NCBI GenBank assembly: GCA_963976435.1
Contig: CAXBKQ010000007.1
Coordinates: forward strand, 1 to 64,000
Direction: 5' to 3'
Length of the DNA: 64,000 bases
From: CAKZNE01 sp963976435
GTDB lineage: Bacteria; Bacteroidota; Bacteroidia; Flavobacteriales; Schleiferiaceae
Shown here: positions 45,290 to 54,139 of the stretch, piece by piece
How the letters are laid out: each line of letters begins with the position of its first letter
How positions within the stretch are numbered: the stretch's first letter is position 1
The notes under the pieces: generated by a model
Databases searched by the model: none
The model's input: only the letters and a program-made list of their open reading frames with translations
What the model was told of the DNA's origin: nothing
Program-made: the position numbers and the translations under genes

Positions 45290-47002
45290 ATGAAAAAGTT
45301 AATTTACGCCATTATGGCTTCAGGTCTAATTTTCGCTTCCTGTTCTAAAACAGAAGTTGTTGGACCAAGTACAACAAACACACCAGGAGCAACTAATTTA
45401 GGAGACCTGGTAATTCCTACCGAATTTAATTGGAGTAGCAGCCAAAAAGGAGGCCTTACTGTTACTTTAAACCCAGATTTACCTGATTTCGAAACTGAAG
45501 GTCAGGAATTATGGATTGTAGATGATGCCAATAATATTTTGGATCGTGCTACGGTTACAAACAACCAAGCAGAATTCTACTATACTATCCCTCAAGCAAA
45601 AGGAAGTTACAGACTTTACCTTCCTTCTACTAAGGATGAAATGCCACTTGAATCATCGGGAAATGTTTCATTTGACGTTCTTACCAATATTCTTGGAGAC
45701 TCTATTGCACTTATGGAAAGAGCTTCTAATTCCAGTGGTAAAAAAGCTTCTGGAAAAACTGCGGGTGTAAACCTATTGGTTAATGGCGATATGGAAGTAA
45801 ATGATTTTGGCCTTTATAATGGAGGTGCTTCTCATACTTATACTGGAAAATGGTATAACTATTATTACTCCAACCGTCATGAGTGGAAAGATATAAACGG
45901 AAACAGAGTTTATAAGGCAAAGCATAAAAATGGTGCTGATGTACTACAATCTGTTCCTGTAACTGGTGGAGACCTTTATACAATGAGCGCTGTAACTGGT
46001 GGTACTTTTTGTTACTATGTTTATTTCAAAACAGCTTCAGGTTCTCTAATTAGCTATGTTGGATACAATCCAACAAACAATATTATTAATGAAACAGGGG
46101 TAGTTCCTGCAAATGCAGCTTATGCCTTAATTTACCTTCACGGTGGAAAGCACAAATGGATTGATGATGTTGTTTTCTCAACTGATCCTTCTGTAGTAGA
46201 TACTGATGGTGACGGTGAGCCAGATGATACAGATGATTATCCAAATGATCCTGCAAGAGCATTTACCTCTTATTTCCCAACTGCTGGTTACCAGACTCTT
46301 TCTTTTGAAGATCTATGGCCTGCTCAAGGTGATTTCGATATGAATGATATGGTATTAAATACTAATGTGGTTTATACTTCAGATGCTAGCAATAACAGAG
46401 TAGATGCAACTTTCACAATTGATGTTGAAGCTGTAGGTGCTGGATTCTCAAACGGTCTTGCAATTGTATTTACCGATGCTAATAAGCAACCAATTGCACA
46501 AAATATTTTAAGTTCGGTAAGCGGAGATGCTAGCTTAGATCCAGATGTTACCAATGGTATTATTGTTTTCAATAATGTATATGATGCACAAACTGAATAC
46601 TACCAGAATAACGGTGTAGGACCATCATTACCAGCTGAAACATTTACTTTTACGGTAAGCTTTAATGGTAATGCAGGAAGTCAGGCTATCGTTCCAGATA
46701 TTTATATCTTTAGATCTAATGACAGAGGTTTGGAAATTCACCTTGATGGATTCTTAGGAACTTCTCAAGCAAATCCAGCATATAACAATACAGTAGATGA
46801 TGTTAATGGAACTTATTCTACATTAACAGGATTACCATGGGCTTTGGAAGTTATTACTCCAGACAAATCATACAAACACCCATTAGAGTTTATTGACATC
46901 TTAGTGGCTTACCCAAACTTCCAAGGATGGGCTGAGTCTTCAGGTTCTTCAAATCAAAATTGGTTAGACCAACCAGTAGTTGGAAACATCTTCAACCTCT
47001 AA
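45290..47002 (+). CDS. LruC-domain lipoprotein, copy 1
   Basis: 570 residues. MKKLIYAIMASGLIFASCSK is a lipoprotein signal with lipobox ASC. An N-terminal domain begins LGDLVIPTEFNWSSSQKGGL. A carbohydrate-binding-like domain of about 130 residues (LLVNGDMEVNDFGLYNGG onward) follows, then a Ca-binding segment DTDGDGEPDDTDDYPNDPAR and the LruC/DUF4842 domain SFEDLWPAQGDFDMNDMVL to the end. LruC-domain proteins are outer-surface proteins of unknown role. A paralogue follows directly, and its own terminator is present. Confidence 0.88.
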   Translation: MKKLIYAIMASGLIFASCSKTEVVGPSTTNTPGATNLGDLVIPTEFNWSSSQKGGLTVTLNPDLPDFETEGQELWIVDDANNILDRATVTNNQAEFYYTIPQAKGSYRLYLPSTKDEMPLESSGNVSFDVLTNILGDSIALMERASNSSGKKASGKTAGVNLLVNGDMEVNDFGLYNGGASHTYTGKWYNYYYSNRHEWKDINGNRVYKAKHKNGADVLQSVPVTGGDLYTMSAVTGGTFCYYVYFKTASGSLISYVGYNPTNNIINETGVVPANAAYALIYLHGGKHKWIDDVVFSTDPSVVDTDGDGEPDDTDDYPNDPARAFTSYFPTAGYQTLSFEDLWPAQGDFDMNDMVLNTNVVYTSDASNNRVDATFTIDVEAVGAGFSNGLAIVFTDANKQPIAQNILSSVSGDASLDPDVTNGIIVFNNVYDAQTEYYQNNGVGPSLPAETFTFTVSFNGNAGSQAIVPDIYIFRSNDRGLEIHLDGFLGTSQANPAYNNTVDDVNGTYSTLTGLPWALEVITPDKSYKHPLEFIDILVAYPNFQGWAESSGSSNQNWLDQPVVGNIFNL

Positions 47003-47059
47003 TAACTAGGTAAATTAAAAAATTGATCATATTTTAGAATAACAATTAAGTCACTTTTG

Positions 47060-47088
47060 AAAAGCCACCTTTTAGGTGGCTTTTTTTT
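47060..47088 (+). terminator. Terminator after LruC copy 1
   Basis: AAAAGCCACCT pairs with AGGTGGCTTTT around TTT, then TTTT. It separates the two paralogues into independent units. Confidence 0.92.
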
Positions 47089-47268
47089 GCTTTATCTTTA
47101 GATCCTAGAATAAAAACTATTGCGGTTTATGGAATAGATTCCCAAATAGGGAATTTTTGTTTAGTGGTGTATTTATTTAAATAACTGCTATTCAATGTTT
47201 TGAAGAATCAATTTATCTTGGACTGTTTATTTCTTTATTCTATTATTACTATTGAAAAATTAATGATC

Positions 47269-48984
47269 ATGAAAAAGCTCATATTAATTGCCCTAGCTGC
47301 GATTTTTATTGTGTCGTGCGATAAAACTGAAGAATACACTCCAAATTACTTAAGTACAGTAAATGAGCCTAATGCAGGCGATTTAGATGACATTATCATT
47401 CCTATAAGCTTTAACTGGAGTAGTAGTTATAAAGGAAGCCTAGGAGTTAGCCTCGATCCTAATACTGAGTTAAATACCGATGGTGCTCCCATTCATATTA
47501 TTAATCAACATGGTGAAATCCTAGACCGTGGAATAGTAGTGAATAACTCAGCGGAATTTTATTATACCATTCCCCAAAATGACGAAAGAATTTTTCTTAA
47601 TTACCCTAACACTGGGGAGTCTATAGAAATTACCAATCAAGAAAATATTGTTTTTTCGGTGGGCAAAGAAGATAGAGATGAAGAAAGAGATAGCACTTTT
47701 ATTGGATCTGGAAAAAAAGGGAAAATGCAAATTGGAAAAACTGCCGCTAATGTTTTAGTAAATGGTGACTTTAGCCTTAATGACATAGGTTTTGATGGAA
47801 GCAGTGAATACGATTTAAGAAGCCCTGGAAAATGGTATGCTCAAGATAGCGATGGTTCATGGAAAGACAAATCTGGAAATGGAGTATACGAATCCTTGAA
47901 AAATAATAAATGGGGAACCATAATGCAATCTGTAGCGGCAAGCCCTAACGCACCATATACCGCTTCCTTCACCTATACTGGAAATAGCAATAAGGTTACG
48001 GGTTATGTAGACTTTTTTGATTCCAACGATAATTGGATTTCGTATAGAAATTTTTCAGAGAGTAGCGGTACGGCTACTTCTTCTGGAACAACTCCAAACA
48101 ATTGTGCTTATGTCCAAATTTATATTCGTCAAAAGAAAAAAGGCTATGTTGATGATGTTGTTTTGGATGTAGCGGTGCCAAATGCAGATAGCGATGGTGA
48201 TGGTGTTGTTGACAATCAAGATGAATTTCCAAATGATCCTACTAAAGCTTACACCAGCAAATTTCCAACTAGTGGTTACCAAACATTAGCTTTTGAGGAT
48301 TTATGGCCGGCCAAGGGTGATTTTGATTTTAACGATATGGTTATTTCCAACCAAGTAGTGTACGGCCTAGATGCTAATGGAGATAAAGTAGATGCCACAT
48401 TTACGATTAGTCTGGATGCTGCAGGCTCTGGATTCTCAAATGGCCTAGCCATGGTTTTCACCGACGGAAATAAACAAGCATTGAACCAAAATATTGTTAC
48501 TAGCGTAAGTGGTGATGCAAGTTTAGATCCCAATGTTCCAAATGGTGTTATAATATTTAATGATGTTTTTCTAGCGCAGACTACTTTTTACCAAAACAAT
48601 GGGGTAGGAATTTCGGCAACACCAGATGTTTTTACTTTTACTGTAGTATTTAATTCTGCAGCAAACAATCAAGTAATAATTCCTGATACTTATATTTTTA
48701 GAACCTCAAACAGAGGACAAGAAGTACATCTTGATGGATTTTTAGGTTCGGCTGCTGCTGATGCCAATTTCAACAATTCGGTAGACGATGTAAATGGCAC
48801 CTATAATACCGACACTGGACTACCTTGGGCCATTGAAATTGTTACAGCTAATAAAACTTTTAAGCACCCAACAGAAAAGAACGACATTCTATTGGCTTAT
48901 CCAGGTTTCCAATTATGGGCGGAAAATGGCGGTACTGTAAATACAGGTTGGTTGACAACACCAATACTAGGCCTAGTATTTTAA
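47269..48984 (+). CDS. LruC-domain lipoprotein, copy 2
   Basis: 571 residues from MKKLILIALAAIFIVSCDKT (lipobox VSC); frames further upstream lack a signal. Same architecture as copy 1: IIPISFNWSSSYKGSLGVSL near the N-terminus, a middle carbohydrate-binding-like domain (VLVNGDFSLNDIGFDGSS onward), Ca-binding DSDGDGVVDNQDEFPNDP and a C-terminal LruC domain FEDLWPAKGDFDFNDMV. Differs most in the middle domain and the signal-to-domain linker. A tandem duplication with divergence, each copy with its own terminator. Confidence 0.88.
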   Translation: MKKLILIALAAIFIVSCDKTEEYTPNYLSTVNEPNAGDLDDIIIPISFNWSSSYKGSLGVSLDPNTELNTDGAPIHIINQHGEILDRGIVVNNSAEFYYTIPQNDERIFLNYPNTGESIEITNQENIVFSVGKEDRDEERDSTFIGSGKKGKMQIGKTAANVLVNGDFSLNDIGFDGSSEYDLRSPGKWYAQDSDGSWKDKSGNGVYESLKNNKWGTIMQSVAASPNAPYTASFTYTGNSNKVTGYVDFFDSNDNWISYRNFSESSGTATSSGTTPNNCAYVQIYIRQKKKGYVDDVVLDVAVPNADSDGDGVVDNQDEFPNDPTKAYTSKFPTSGYQTLAFEDLWPAKGDFDFNDMVISNQVVYGLDANGDKVDATFTISLDAAGSGFSNGLAMVFTDGNKQALNQNIVTSVSGDASLDPNVPNGVIIFNDVFLAQTTFYQNNGVGISATPDVFTFTVVFNSAANNQVIIPDTYIFRTSNRGQEVHLDGFLGSAAADANFNNSVDDVNGTYNTDTGLPWAIEIVTANKTFKHPTEKNDILLAYPGFQLWAENGGTVNTGWLTTPILGLVF

Positions 48985-49000
48985 GCTGATTTAAATACTA

Positions 49001-49039
49001 AAAAAGGGATTTTGAAATTTCAGAATTCCTTTTTTTTTT
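49001..49039. terminator. Bidirectional terminator between LruC copy 2 and metF
   Basis: AAAAAGGGATTTTG (49001-49014) pairs with CAGAATTCCTTTTT (49021-49034) over 14 bp with two wobbles, A and T runs on either side. It abuts the metF stop. Confidence 0.85.
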
Positions 49040-49991
49040 AAAATATCTCCTTAGCAATTTTTTGAATATTATCTACTTTTCCCATGGAGTAAAAATGCAA
49101 TACGGGAACATTTGCAGCTTTTAATTCCTTGCACTGCTCTATAGCCCACTCTACTCCAACTTGCCTTACTTGTTTATTGTCTTTGCAGGTGAGAACCTCT
49201 TTCACTAAATCATCTGGTAAATCCACGTGAAATCTATGTGGTAGAATGCTTAAATGTTTTTTGCTGGCAATTGGTTTGATACCAGGAATAATGGGAATTG
49301 TAATTCCCGCTGCCCTACATTTTTCCACATATTCAAAATACTTATTGTTATCAAAAAACAATTGAGTAACAATGTAGTCAGCGCCGGCATCAACTTTCTT
49401 TTTCAGGTGTTCAATATCATTATTTATACTTGGGGCCTCAAAATGCTTTTCTGGATAACCGGCAACTCCAATTGAAAAATTAGTTGGAGTATTGTTTTGT
49501 AATTCTTCATCTAAATACTTCCCTTTGTTCATGGCATTTATTTGACCAACAAGTTCATGAGCGTATTTATGACCATTTAATTCAGGTTGAAAATAGACTT
49601 CTCCTTTCACCGAATCTCCTCTTAGTGCGAGAACATTTTCTATACCTAGAAAATCCAAATCTATCAGTGCATTTTCCGTATCTTCTTGATTAAAGCCACC
49701 ACAAAGAATATGAGGAACAGCATCAATTTTATATTTATGTTGAAGAGCCGCACAAATACCAACAGTACCTGGCCTTTTCTTAATTACCTTTTGTTCTAAC
49801 AATCCATTCTCTAACCTCTTATATACTGCCTCTTCACGATGATAGGTGACATTTACAAATGGAGGATTGAAATCCATCAATGGATCAATATTATCATAAA
49901 TATTCTGAATATTTTGCCCTTTTAATGGAGGCAGTATTTCAAATGAAAAAATGGTGTCTTTTGAGCCATTAATATGATCAATCACTTTCAT
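49038..49991 (-). CDS. metF: Methylenetetrahydrofolate reductase
   Basis: 317 residues. FSFEILPPLKGQNI, FVNVTYHRE, NVLALRGDSVKGE and DYIVTQLFFDNNKYF are MetF motifs. It makes 5-methyl-THF from methylene-THF, the methyl donor for MetH. It is the third gene of metH-N, metH-C, metF, 15 bases after metH-C, so all three share the SAM-I leader upstream. Confidence 0.97.
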   Translation of the reverse strand: MKVIDHINGSKDTIFSFEILPPLKGQNIQNIYDNIDPLMDFNPPFVNVTYHREEAVYKRLENGLLEQKVIKKRPGTVGICAALQHKYKIDAVPHILCGGFNQEDTENALIDLDFLGIENVLALRGDSVKGEVYFQPELNGHKYAHELVGQINAMNKGKYLDEELQNNTPTNFSIGVAGYPEKHFEAPSINNDIEHLKKKVDAGADYIVTQLFFDNNKYFEYVEKCRAAGITIPIIPGIKPIASKKHLSILPHRFHVDLPDDLVKEVLTCKDNKQVRQVGVEWAIEQCKELKAANVPVLHFYSMGKVDNIQKIAKEIF

Positions 49992-50006
49992 GCTTTTACT
50001 TTTTCT

Positions 50007-52649
50007 TTAATAGTTTAATGATGGGCGAAGCCACTTTTCAGCCTCTACCTTAGATATACCCTTCCTTTGTGAATAATCTTCCACCTGATCTTCCGAAATT
50101 TTTCCCAAACCAAAATATTTACTTTCAGGATGAGCAAAATAATATCCTGAAACAGATGAAGCAGGATACATTGCTAAATTTTCAGTCAGTTTCATTCCTA
50201 TTTTTTCCGCTTCTAAAAGCTTAAAAATGGTTTTCTTTTCAAGGTGGTCTGGGCAAGCAGGATAACCAGGTGCTGGGCGAATACCTATATACTTTTCACC
50301 AATTAAATCCTTGTTTTCCAAATTTTCGTCTGGGGAATAGCCCCAGATTTCTTTTCTTACTTTTTGATGTAACATTTCCGCGAGAGCTTCTGCCAATCTA
50401 TCGGCTAATGCTTTTATCATTATAGCTTGATAATCGTCATGTTCCTTCTCAAATTTTTCTAGAATTTCTTCCATACCCAAACCTGCTGTTACGGCAAAAC
50501 ATCCTATATAATCTTGAACACCACTCTCTTTTGGAGCAATAAAATCACTTAAAGCCATGTTTTTAGCCGATGATGCCTTTTTGGTCTGCTGACGTAAGGT
50601 TCTAAAGGTATATTCACCATTATCAATGGAAATATCATCACCAAGAGAATTTGCCTTAAAAATTCCTAATACGGCGCTGGCTTTTAAGCTTCCTTCTACT
50701 ATCAGCTTATCCAGCATTTTTCGAGCATCCTCGAACAAAGATCTAGCTGCTTCTCCTACTACTTTATCGTCAAGGATCTTTGGGAATTTCCCATGTAGTT
50801 CCCAAGTCATAAAAAAGGGAGTCCAATCAATAAAGTCTAGAAGGCTTTCCAATGGAATATCCTCCATTTGCTTTATCCCTAAGAAATTTGGTTTTTGAAT
50901 ATTCTTAGAATCAAAAACAAGCTGAGCTCGGTTATCCCTTGCCTCCTTGATTTTTAAAAATTCCTTGGCTGAGGATCTATTTAAATAACCTTGCCTCAAT
51001 TTGCTGTATTCTTCTACTAGCTTTTCCTTAAAGTTTGGGTGAGCACTTTTGGAGGATAAAGTTTGGGCTATGGGAACACTTCTACTTGCATCGTTAACAT
51101 GTACTGCAATTCCAGAATATTCTGGAAAGATTTTTACTGCCGTATGTGCTCTAGAAGTGGTTGCCCCTCCAATCATTAAGGGGATATTTAAATTTCTCCT
51201 CTCCATTTCTCTAGCCACATAAATCATTTCATCTAGAGAAGGGGTAATTAATCCACTTAGTCCAATAGCATCCACATTTTCCTCAATTGCCGTGTCTATT
51301 ATTTTATTCATAGGCACCATAACACCAAGGTCCACAATATCAAAATTATTACATGCTAATACTACGGCAACAATATTTTTTCCAATGTCATGAACATCGC
51401 CTTTTACGGTGGCCATTAATATTTTACCCTTCTTTTTAGAATCTTCATCGTCACCTTTTTCCTCTTCAATAAAAGGGGTTAAATAGGCTACAGCTTTTTT
51501 CATTACCCTTGCAGATTTAACTACCTGGGGAAGAAACATTTTACCTGATCCAAACAAATCTCCAACAACATTCATCCCGTCCATTAGTGGGCCTTCTATT
51601 ACCTGAAGTGTTTTACTAGATTCCTTTCTAGCTTCCTCTGCATCCTTTTCAATATAATCCGCTATTCCTTTAATTAGGGCATATTCGATCCTTTTTGTTA
51701 CGGGCTCTTCCCTCCAGCTTAGGTCCTTTTCTCTAGTCTTTTGTGAGCCAATAAAATCTTCTGCGAATTCTAATAATCTTTCAGTAGCATCATCTCTCCT
51801 ATCCAAAAGAACATCTTCTACTCTTAGCAATAAATCTTTTGGTATTTCTTCATAAACTTCCAACATTGAGGGGTTTACAATTCCCATATCCATTCCATTT
51901 TTTATTCCATGAAATAGAAATGCAGAATGCATAGCCTCCCTAACTGCTTGATTTCCCCGAAAGCTGAAAGAGACATTGCTCACCCCTCCACTAACTTTTG
52001 CACCATCTAAATTTTCCTTTATCCATTTTGTGGCTTGAAAAAAATCCAAGGCATTTTTTCGATGTTCCTCTATCCCTGTAGCAACAGGAAAAATATTGGG
52101 ATCAAAAATTATATCCTCTTTTGGGAATTTCACCTTCTCAACAAGAATTGTGTAGGAACGTTTACAAATCTCAATTCTCCTTTGAAAATTATCCGCTTGT
52201 CCCTCTTCATCAAATGCCATTACAACGGTAGCAGCTCCATATCTTTTTATCAATTGGGCCTGTTTTACAAACTCCTCTTCTCCCCCTTTAAGGCTAATAG
52301 AATTTACAATGGCCTTGCCTTGAATACATTTTAGGCCTGCTTCAATAATTTCCCATTTAGAAGAATCTACCATTATAGGAACTCTTGAAATATCTGGTTC
52401 TGCAGCGATTAAATTCAAAAATTCAACCATGGAAGCCTTACCATCAAGCATCCCCTCATCCATGTTTATATCAATAATCTGAGCACCACCTTCCACCTGA
52501 TCTCTGGCCACTTCCAGGGCCTCCTCCATTTTATTTTCCTTAATCAAACGAAGAAATTTTCTTGAGCCGGTAACATTTGTTCTCTCACCAATATTGATGA
52601 AATTACTTGCTTTACTAATTTTTAATGGTTCTAATCCGCTTAATTTCAT
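50007..52649 (-). CDS. metH: Cobalamin-dependent methionine synthase, C-terminal part (folate, B12 and SAM domains)
   Basis: 880 residues starting at a folate-binding domain (NFINIGERTNVTGSRKFLRL). It continues through the B12 cap, the B12 domain with base-on loop KGDVHDIGKNIVAV, and the SAM-reactivation domain with GIRPAPGYPACPDH. The homocysteine domain is missing because it lies in the gene just upstream. Together they equal one MetH. The split is normal in Flavobacteriia. This ATG is in frame with the upstream gene, separated by a single TAA and NNS codons. Confidence 0.95.
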   Translation of the reverse strand: MKLSGLEPLKISKASNFINIGERTNVTGSRKFLRLIKENKMEEALEVARDQVEGGAQIIDINMDEGMLDGKASMVEFLNLIAAEPDISRVPIMVDSSKWEIIEAGLKCIQGKAIVNSISLKGGEEEFVKQAQLIKRYGAATVVMAFDEEGQADNFQRRIEICKRSYTILVEKVKFPKEDIIFDPNIFPVATGIEEHRKNALDFFQATKWIKENLDGAKVSGGVSNVSFSFRGNQAVREAMHSAFLFHGIKNGMDMGIVNPSMLEVYEEIPKDLLLRVEDVLLDRRDDATERLLEFAEDFIGSQKTREKDLSWREEPVTKRIEYALIKGIADYIEKDAEEARKESSKTLQVIEGPLMDGMNVVGDLFGSGKMFLPQVVKSARVMKKAVAYLTPFIEEEKGDDEDSKKKGKILMATVKGDVHDIGKNIVAVVLACNNFDIVDLGVMVPMNKIIDTAIEENVDAIGLSGLITPSLDEMIYVAREMERRNLNIPLMIGGATTSRAHTAVKIFPEYSGIAVHVNDASRSVPIAQTLSSKSAHPNFKEKLVEEYSKLRQGYLNRSSAKEFLKIKEARDNRAQLVFDSKNIQKPNFLGIKQMEDIPLESLLDFIDWTPFFMTWELHGKFPKILDDKVVGEAARSLFEDARKMLDKLIVEGSLKASAVLGIFKANSLGDDISIDNGEYTFRTLRQQTKKASSAKNMALSDFIAPKESGVQDYIGCFAVTAGLGMEEILEKFEKEHDDYQAIMIKALADRLAEALAEMLHQKVRKEIWGYSPDENLENKDLIGEKYIGIRPAPGYPACPDHLEKKTIFKLLEAEKIGMKLTENLAMYPASSVSGYYFAHPESKYFGLGKISEDQVEDYSQRKGISKVEAEKWLRPSLNY

Positions 52650-52658
52650 ACTATTATT

Positions 52659-53666
52659 TTATCCTACTACAGGAATTTGTCTGGGTTGATATTGAGCAGC
52701 CAGGCTTGCAATTGCCTTAATATGTTCTGGGCCTGTTCCGCAACAGCCTCCGATAATATTGATTAGATTAAGCTCTAAATAATCCTTTATTAAATCTGCC
52801 ATTTCTTGAGGGCTTTGGTCGTATTCGCCAAAGGCGTTTGGCAAACCTGCATTAGGGTGAGCACTAATATTAAATTCACTTTCCCGTGCTATCACCTGCA
52901 AATAAGGCCGAAGCTGATCTGCTCCTAAAGCGCAATTAAAGCCAATAGAAAATAATGGCAAATGGGACATGCTAATCAAAAAAGCCTCTGCCGTTTGACC
53001 GGATAAAGTTCTTCCACTAGCATCTGTAATTGTTCCCGAAACCATTATTGGAATTTCTTTATCAATTTCTTCAAATAGTCCACTTATGGCAAATAATGCT
53101 GCTTTTGCATTTAAAGTATCAAAAATGGTTTCCACCAAAAATGCATCAACACCTCCTTCCAAAAGAGCTCTTGCTTGTTCGTAATAGGCATCTTTTAATT
53201 GATCAAAATTCACTGCTCTAAATCCGGGGTTATTTACATCTGGAGATAAACTTGCCGTTTTGGTTGTTGGTCCCATTGAGCCTAATACAAACCTAGGTTT
53301 ATGCGGTTCTTTTTCTGTGAATTTTATAGCAAGCTCTTTGGCTATCCTTGCAGATTCAAAATTTATCTCGTAGACCAAATCCTCCATTTCATAGTCGGCC
53401 ATGGAAATTTTATTTGAATTAAAGGTGTTGGTCTCTATAAGATCTGCCCCTGCTTCAAGATATTTAGCATGGATTTCTTTAATGATCTCTGGCTGGGTTA
53501 TGCTTAAAAGATCATTATTGCCTTTAATGTCCGTTTTATAATCTTTAAACCTTTCGGATCTATAATCTTTTTCCTCCAATTTATAAGCTTGTATCATGGT
53601 CCCCATGGCACCATCCATAACAAGGATTCTCTTTTCAGCTTCTTGAACCAATGAATATTCTTTCAT
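52659..53666 (-). CDS. Homocysteine S-methyltransferase, N-terminal part of MetH
   Basis: 335 residues. MDGAMGTMIQAYKLEEKDY, ETNTFNSNKISMADYE and the zinc-ligand Cys in GFNCALG and GGCCGTGPEH match the homocysteine-binding barrel of MetH. It takes methyl from methylcobalamin held by the partner protein. Stop TAA is followed 9 bases later by the partner's ATG in the same frame. The SAM-I riboswitch lies about 60 bases upstream. Confidence 0.95.
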   Translation of the reverse strand: MKEYSLVQEAEKRILVMDGAMGTMIQAYKLEEKDYRSERFKDYKTDIKGNNDLLSITQPEIIKEIHAKYLEAGADLIETNTFNSNKISMADYEMEDLVYEINFESARIAKELAIKFTEKEPHKPRFVLGSMGPTTKTASLSPDVNNPGFRAVNFDQLKDAYYEQARALLEGGVDAFLVETIFDTLNAKAALFAISGLFEEIDKEIPIMVSGTITDASGRTLSGQTAEAFLISMSHLPLFSIGFNCALGADQLRPYLQVIARESEFNISAHPNAGLPNAFGEYDQSPQEMADLIKDYLELNLINIIGGCCGTGPEHIKAIASLAAQYQPRQIPVVG

Positions 53667-53727
53667 ATAAGTTTAATTTTAAACCTATCCTGAAAGCCAG
53701 TAAAATTGAGATTGTCTTACGATCGGT

Positions 53728-53830
53728 CTCATCTTTCTCAATACAATTGTATTTGAGTAGGAGGTAGCACCCAGCCTGGCTGGGTTGCTAAGACTTCATC
53801 GGGCCTATTCCCTCAGTCTTTCTGGATAAG
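53728..53830 (-). promoter_or_regulatory. SAM-I riboswitch (S-box)
   Basis: Minus-strand reading shows the S-box landmarks in order: CTTATCCAGAAAGACTGAGG, GGCCCGATGAAGTCTTAGCAA, a hairpin CCCAGC-CAG-GCTGGG, GGTGCTACC, a P4 hairpin from CTCAA.. to ..TTGAG, and AAAGATGAG closing P1 (CTTATC with GATGAG). Kink-turn and pseudoknot sequences are in place. It precedes metH-N, metH-C and metF. Expected to turn expression off at high SAM. No strong terminator hairpin with a long T run follows, so the expression platform may act on translation. Confidence 0.95.
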
Positions 53831-54010
53831 TGAAGCAAATAAAGTTTATTTTATTTAACAATCAAAATTCAATTTAAAGTTTTCGGCAATTTTATTACAA
53901 AAGCCTATTATCAAAGAGCCTGGTAGCTTGAAAATAAAAATTTGTTTGCTCTACTCAAATAGCACATGATTATTCTTTGGGAAATCAGATTAGAAAGTCA
54001 AATATTATTT

Positions 54011-54018
54011 TACTTTTG
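54011..54018 (+). promoter_or_regulatory. -7 element for metK
   Basis: TACTTTTG matches TAnnTTTG, followed by CGCCC. Start of transcription would fall near 54024, directly before the SAM-II-like aptamer. Confidence 0.6.
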
Positions 54019-54024
54019 CGCCCT

Positions 54025-54099
54025 ATGTGGAATAATTTGACTGATTGCAACCACGAAAAAAAATGCTAAACCAGCATCTAGTGATCCCACTCAGTCAAA
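54025..54099 (+). promoter_or_regulatory. SAM-II-type riboswitch in the metK leader
   Basis: P1: GTGG (54027-54030) with CCAC (54051-54054). The loop ATTTGACTGATTGCAA resembles the SAM-II loop as I recall it. After P1 comes an A-rich stretch and TGCTAAA. Pseudoknot: GCA (54047-54049) with TGC (54064-54066) and CTG (54041-54043) with CAG (54072-54074). Downstream, TCAGTCAAA (54091-54099) is the exact complement of TTTGACTGA (54036-54044) inside the aptamer, and ATGCT/AGCAT forms a hairpin that would compete with the pseudoknot. It lies 40 to 110 bases before the metK ATG. Confidence 0.75.
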
Positions 54100-54139
54100 A
54101 AACTTCTTCTTATTTATTTGAAAAATCAAGTTTAGTTTT

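Noticed and set aside
52641..52670. metH as a pseudogene
   Set aside because: Both halves are intact, and the split is usual in Flavobacteriia; the second half has its own start.
54036..54099. TTTGACTGA/TCAGTCAAA as a simple terminator
   Set aside because: The stem is long-range (46-base loop) and the T-rich stretch after it is broken; it fits a switch better.
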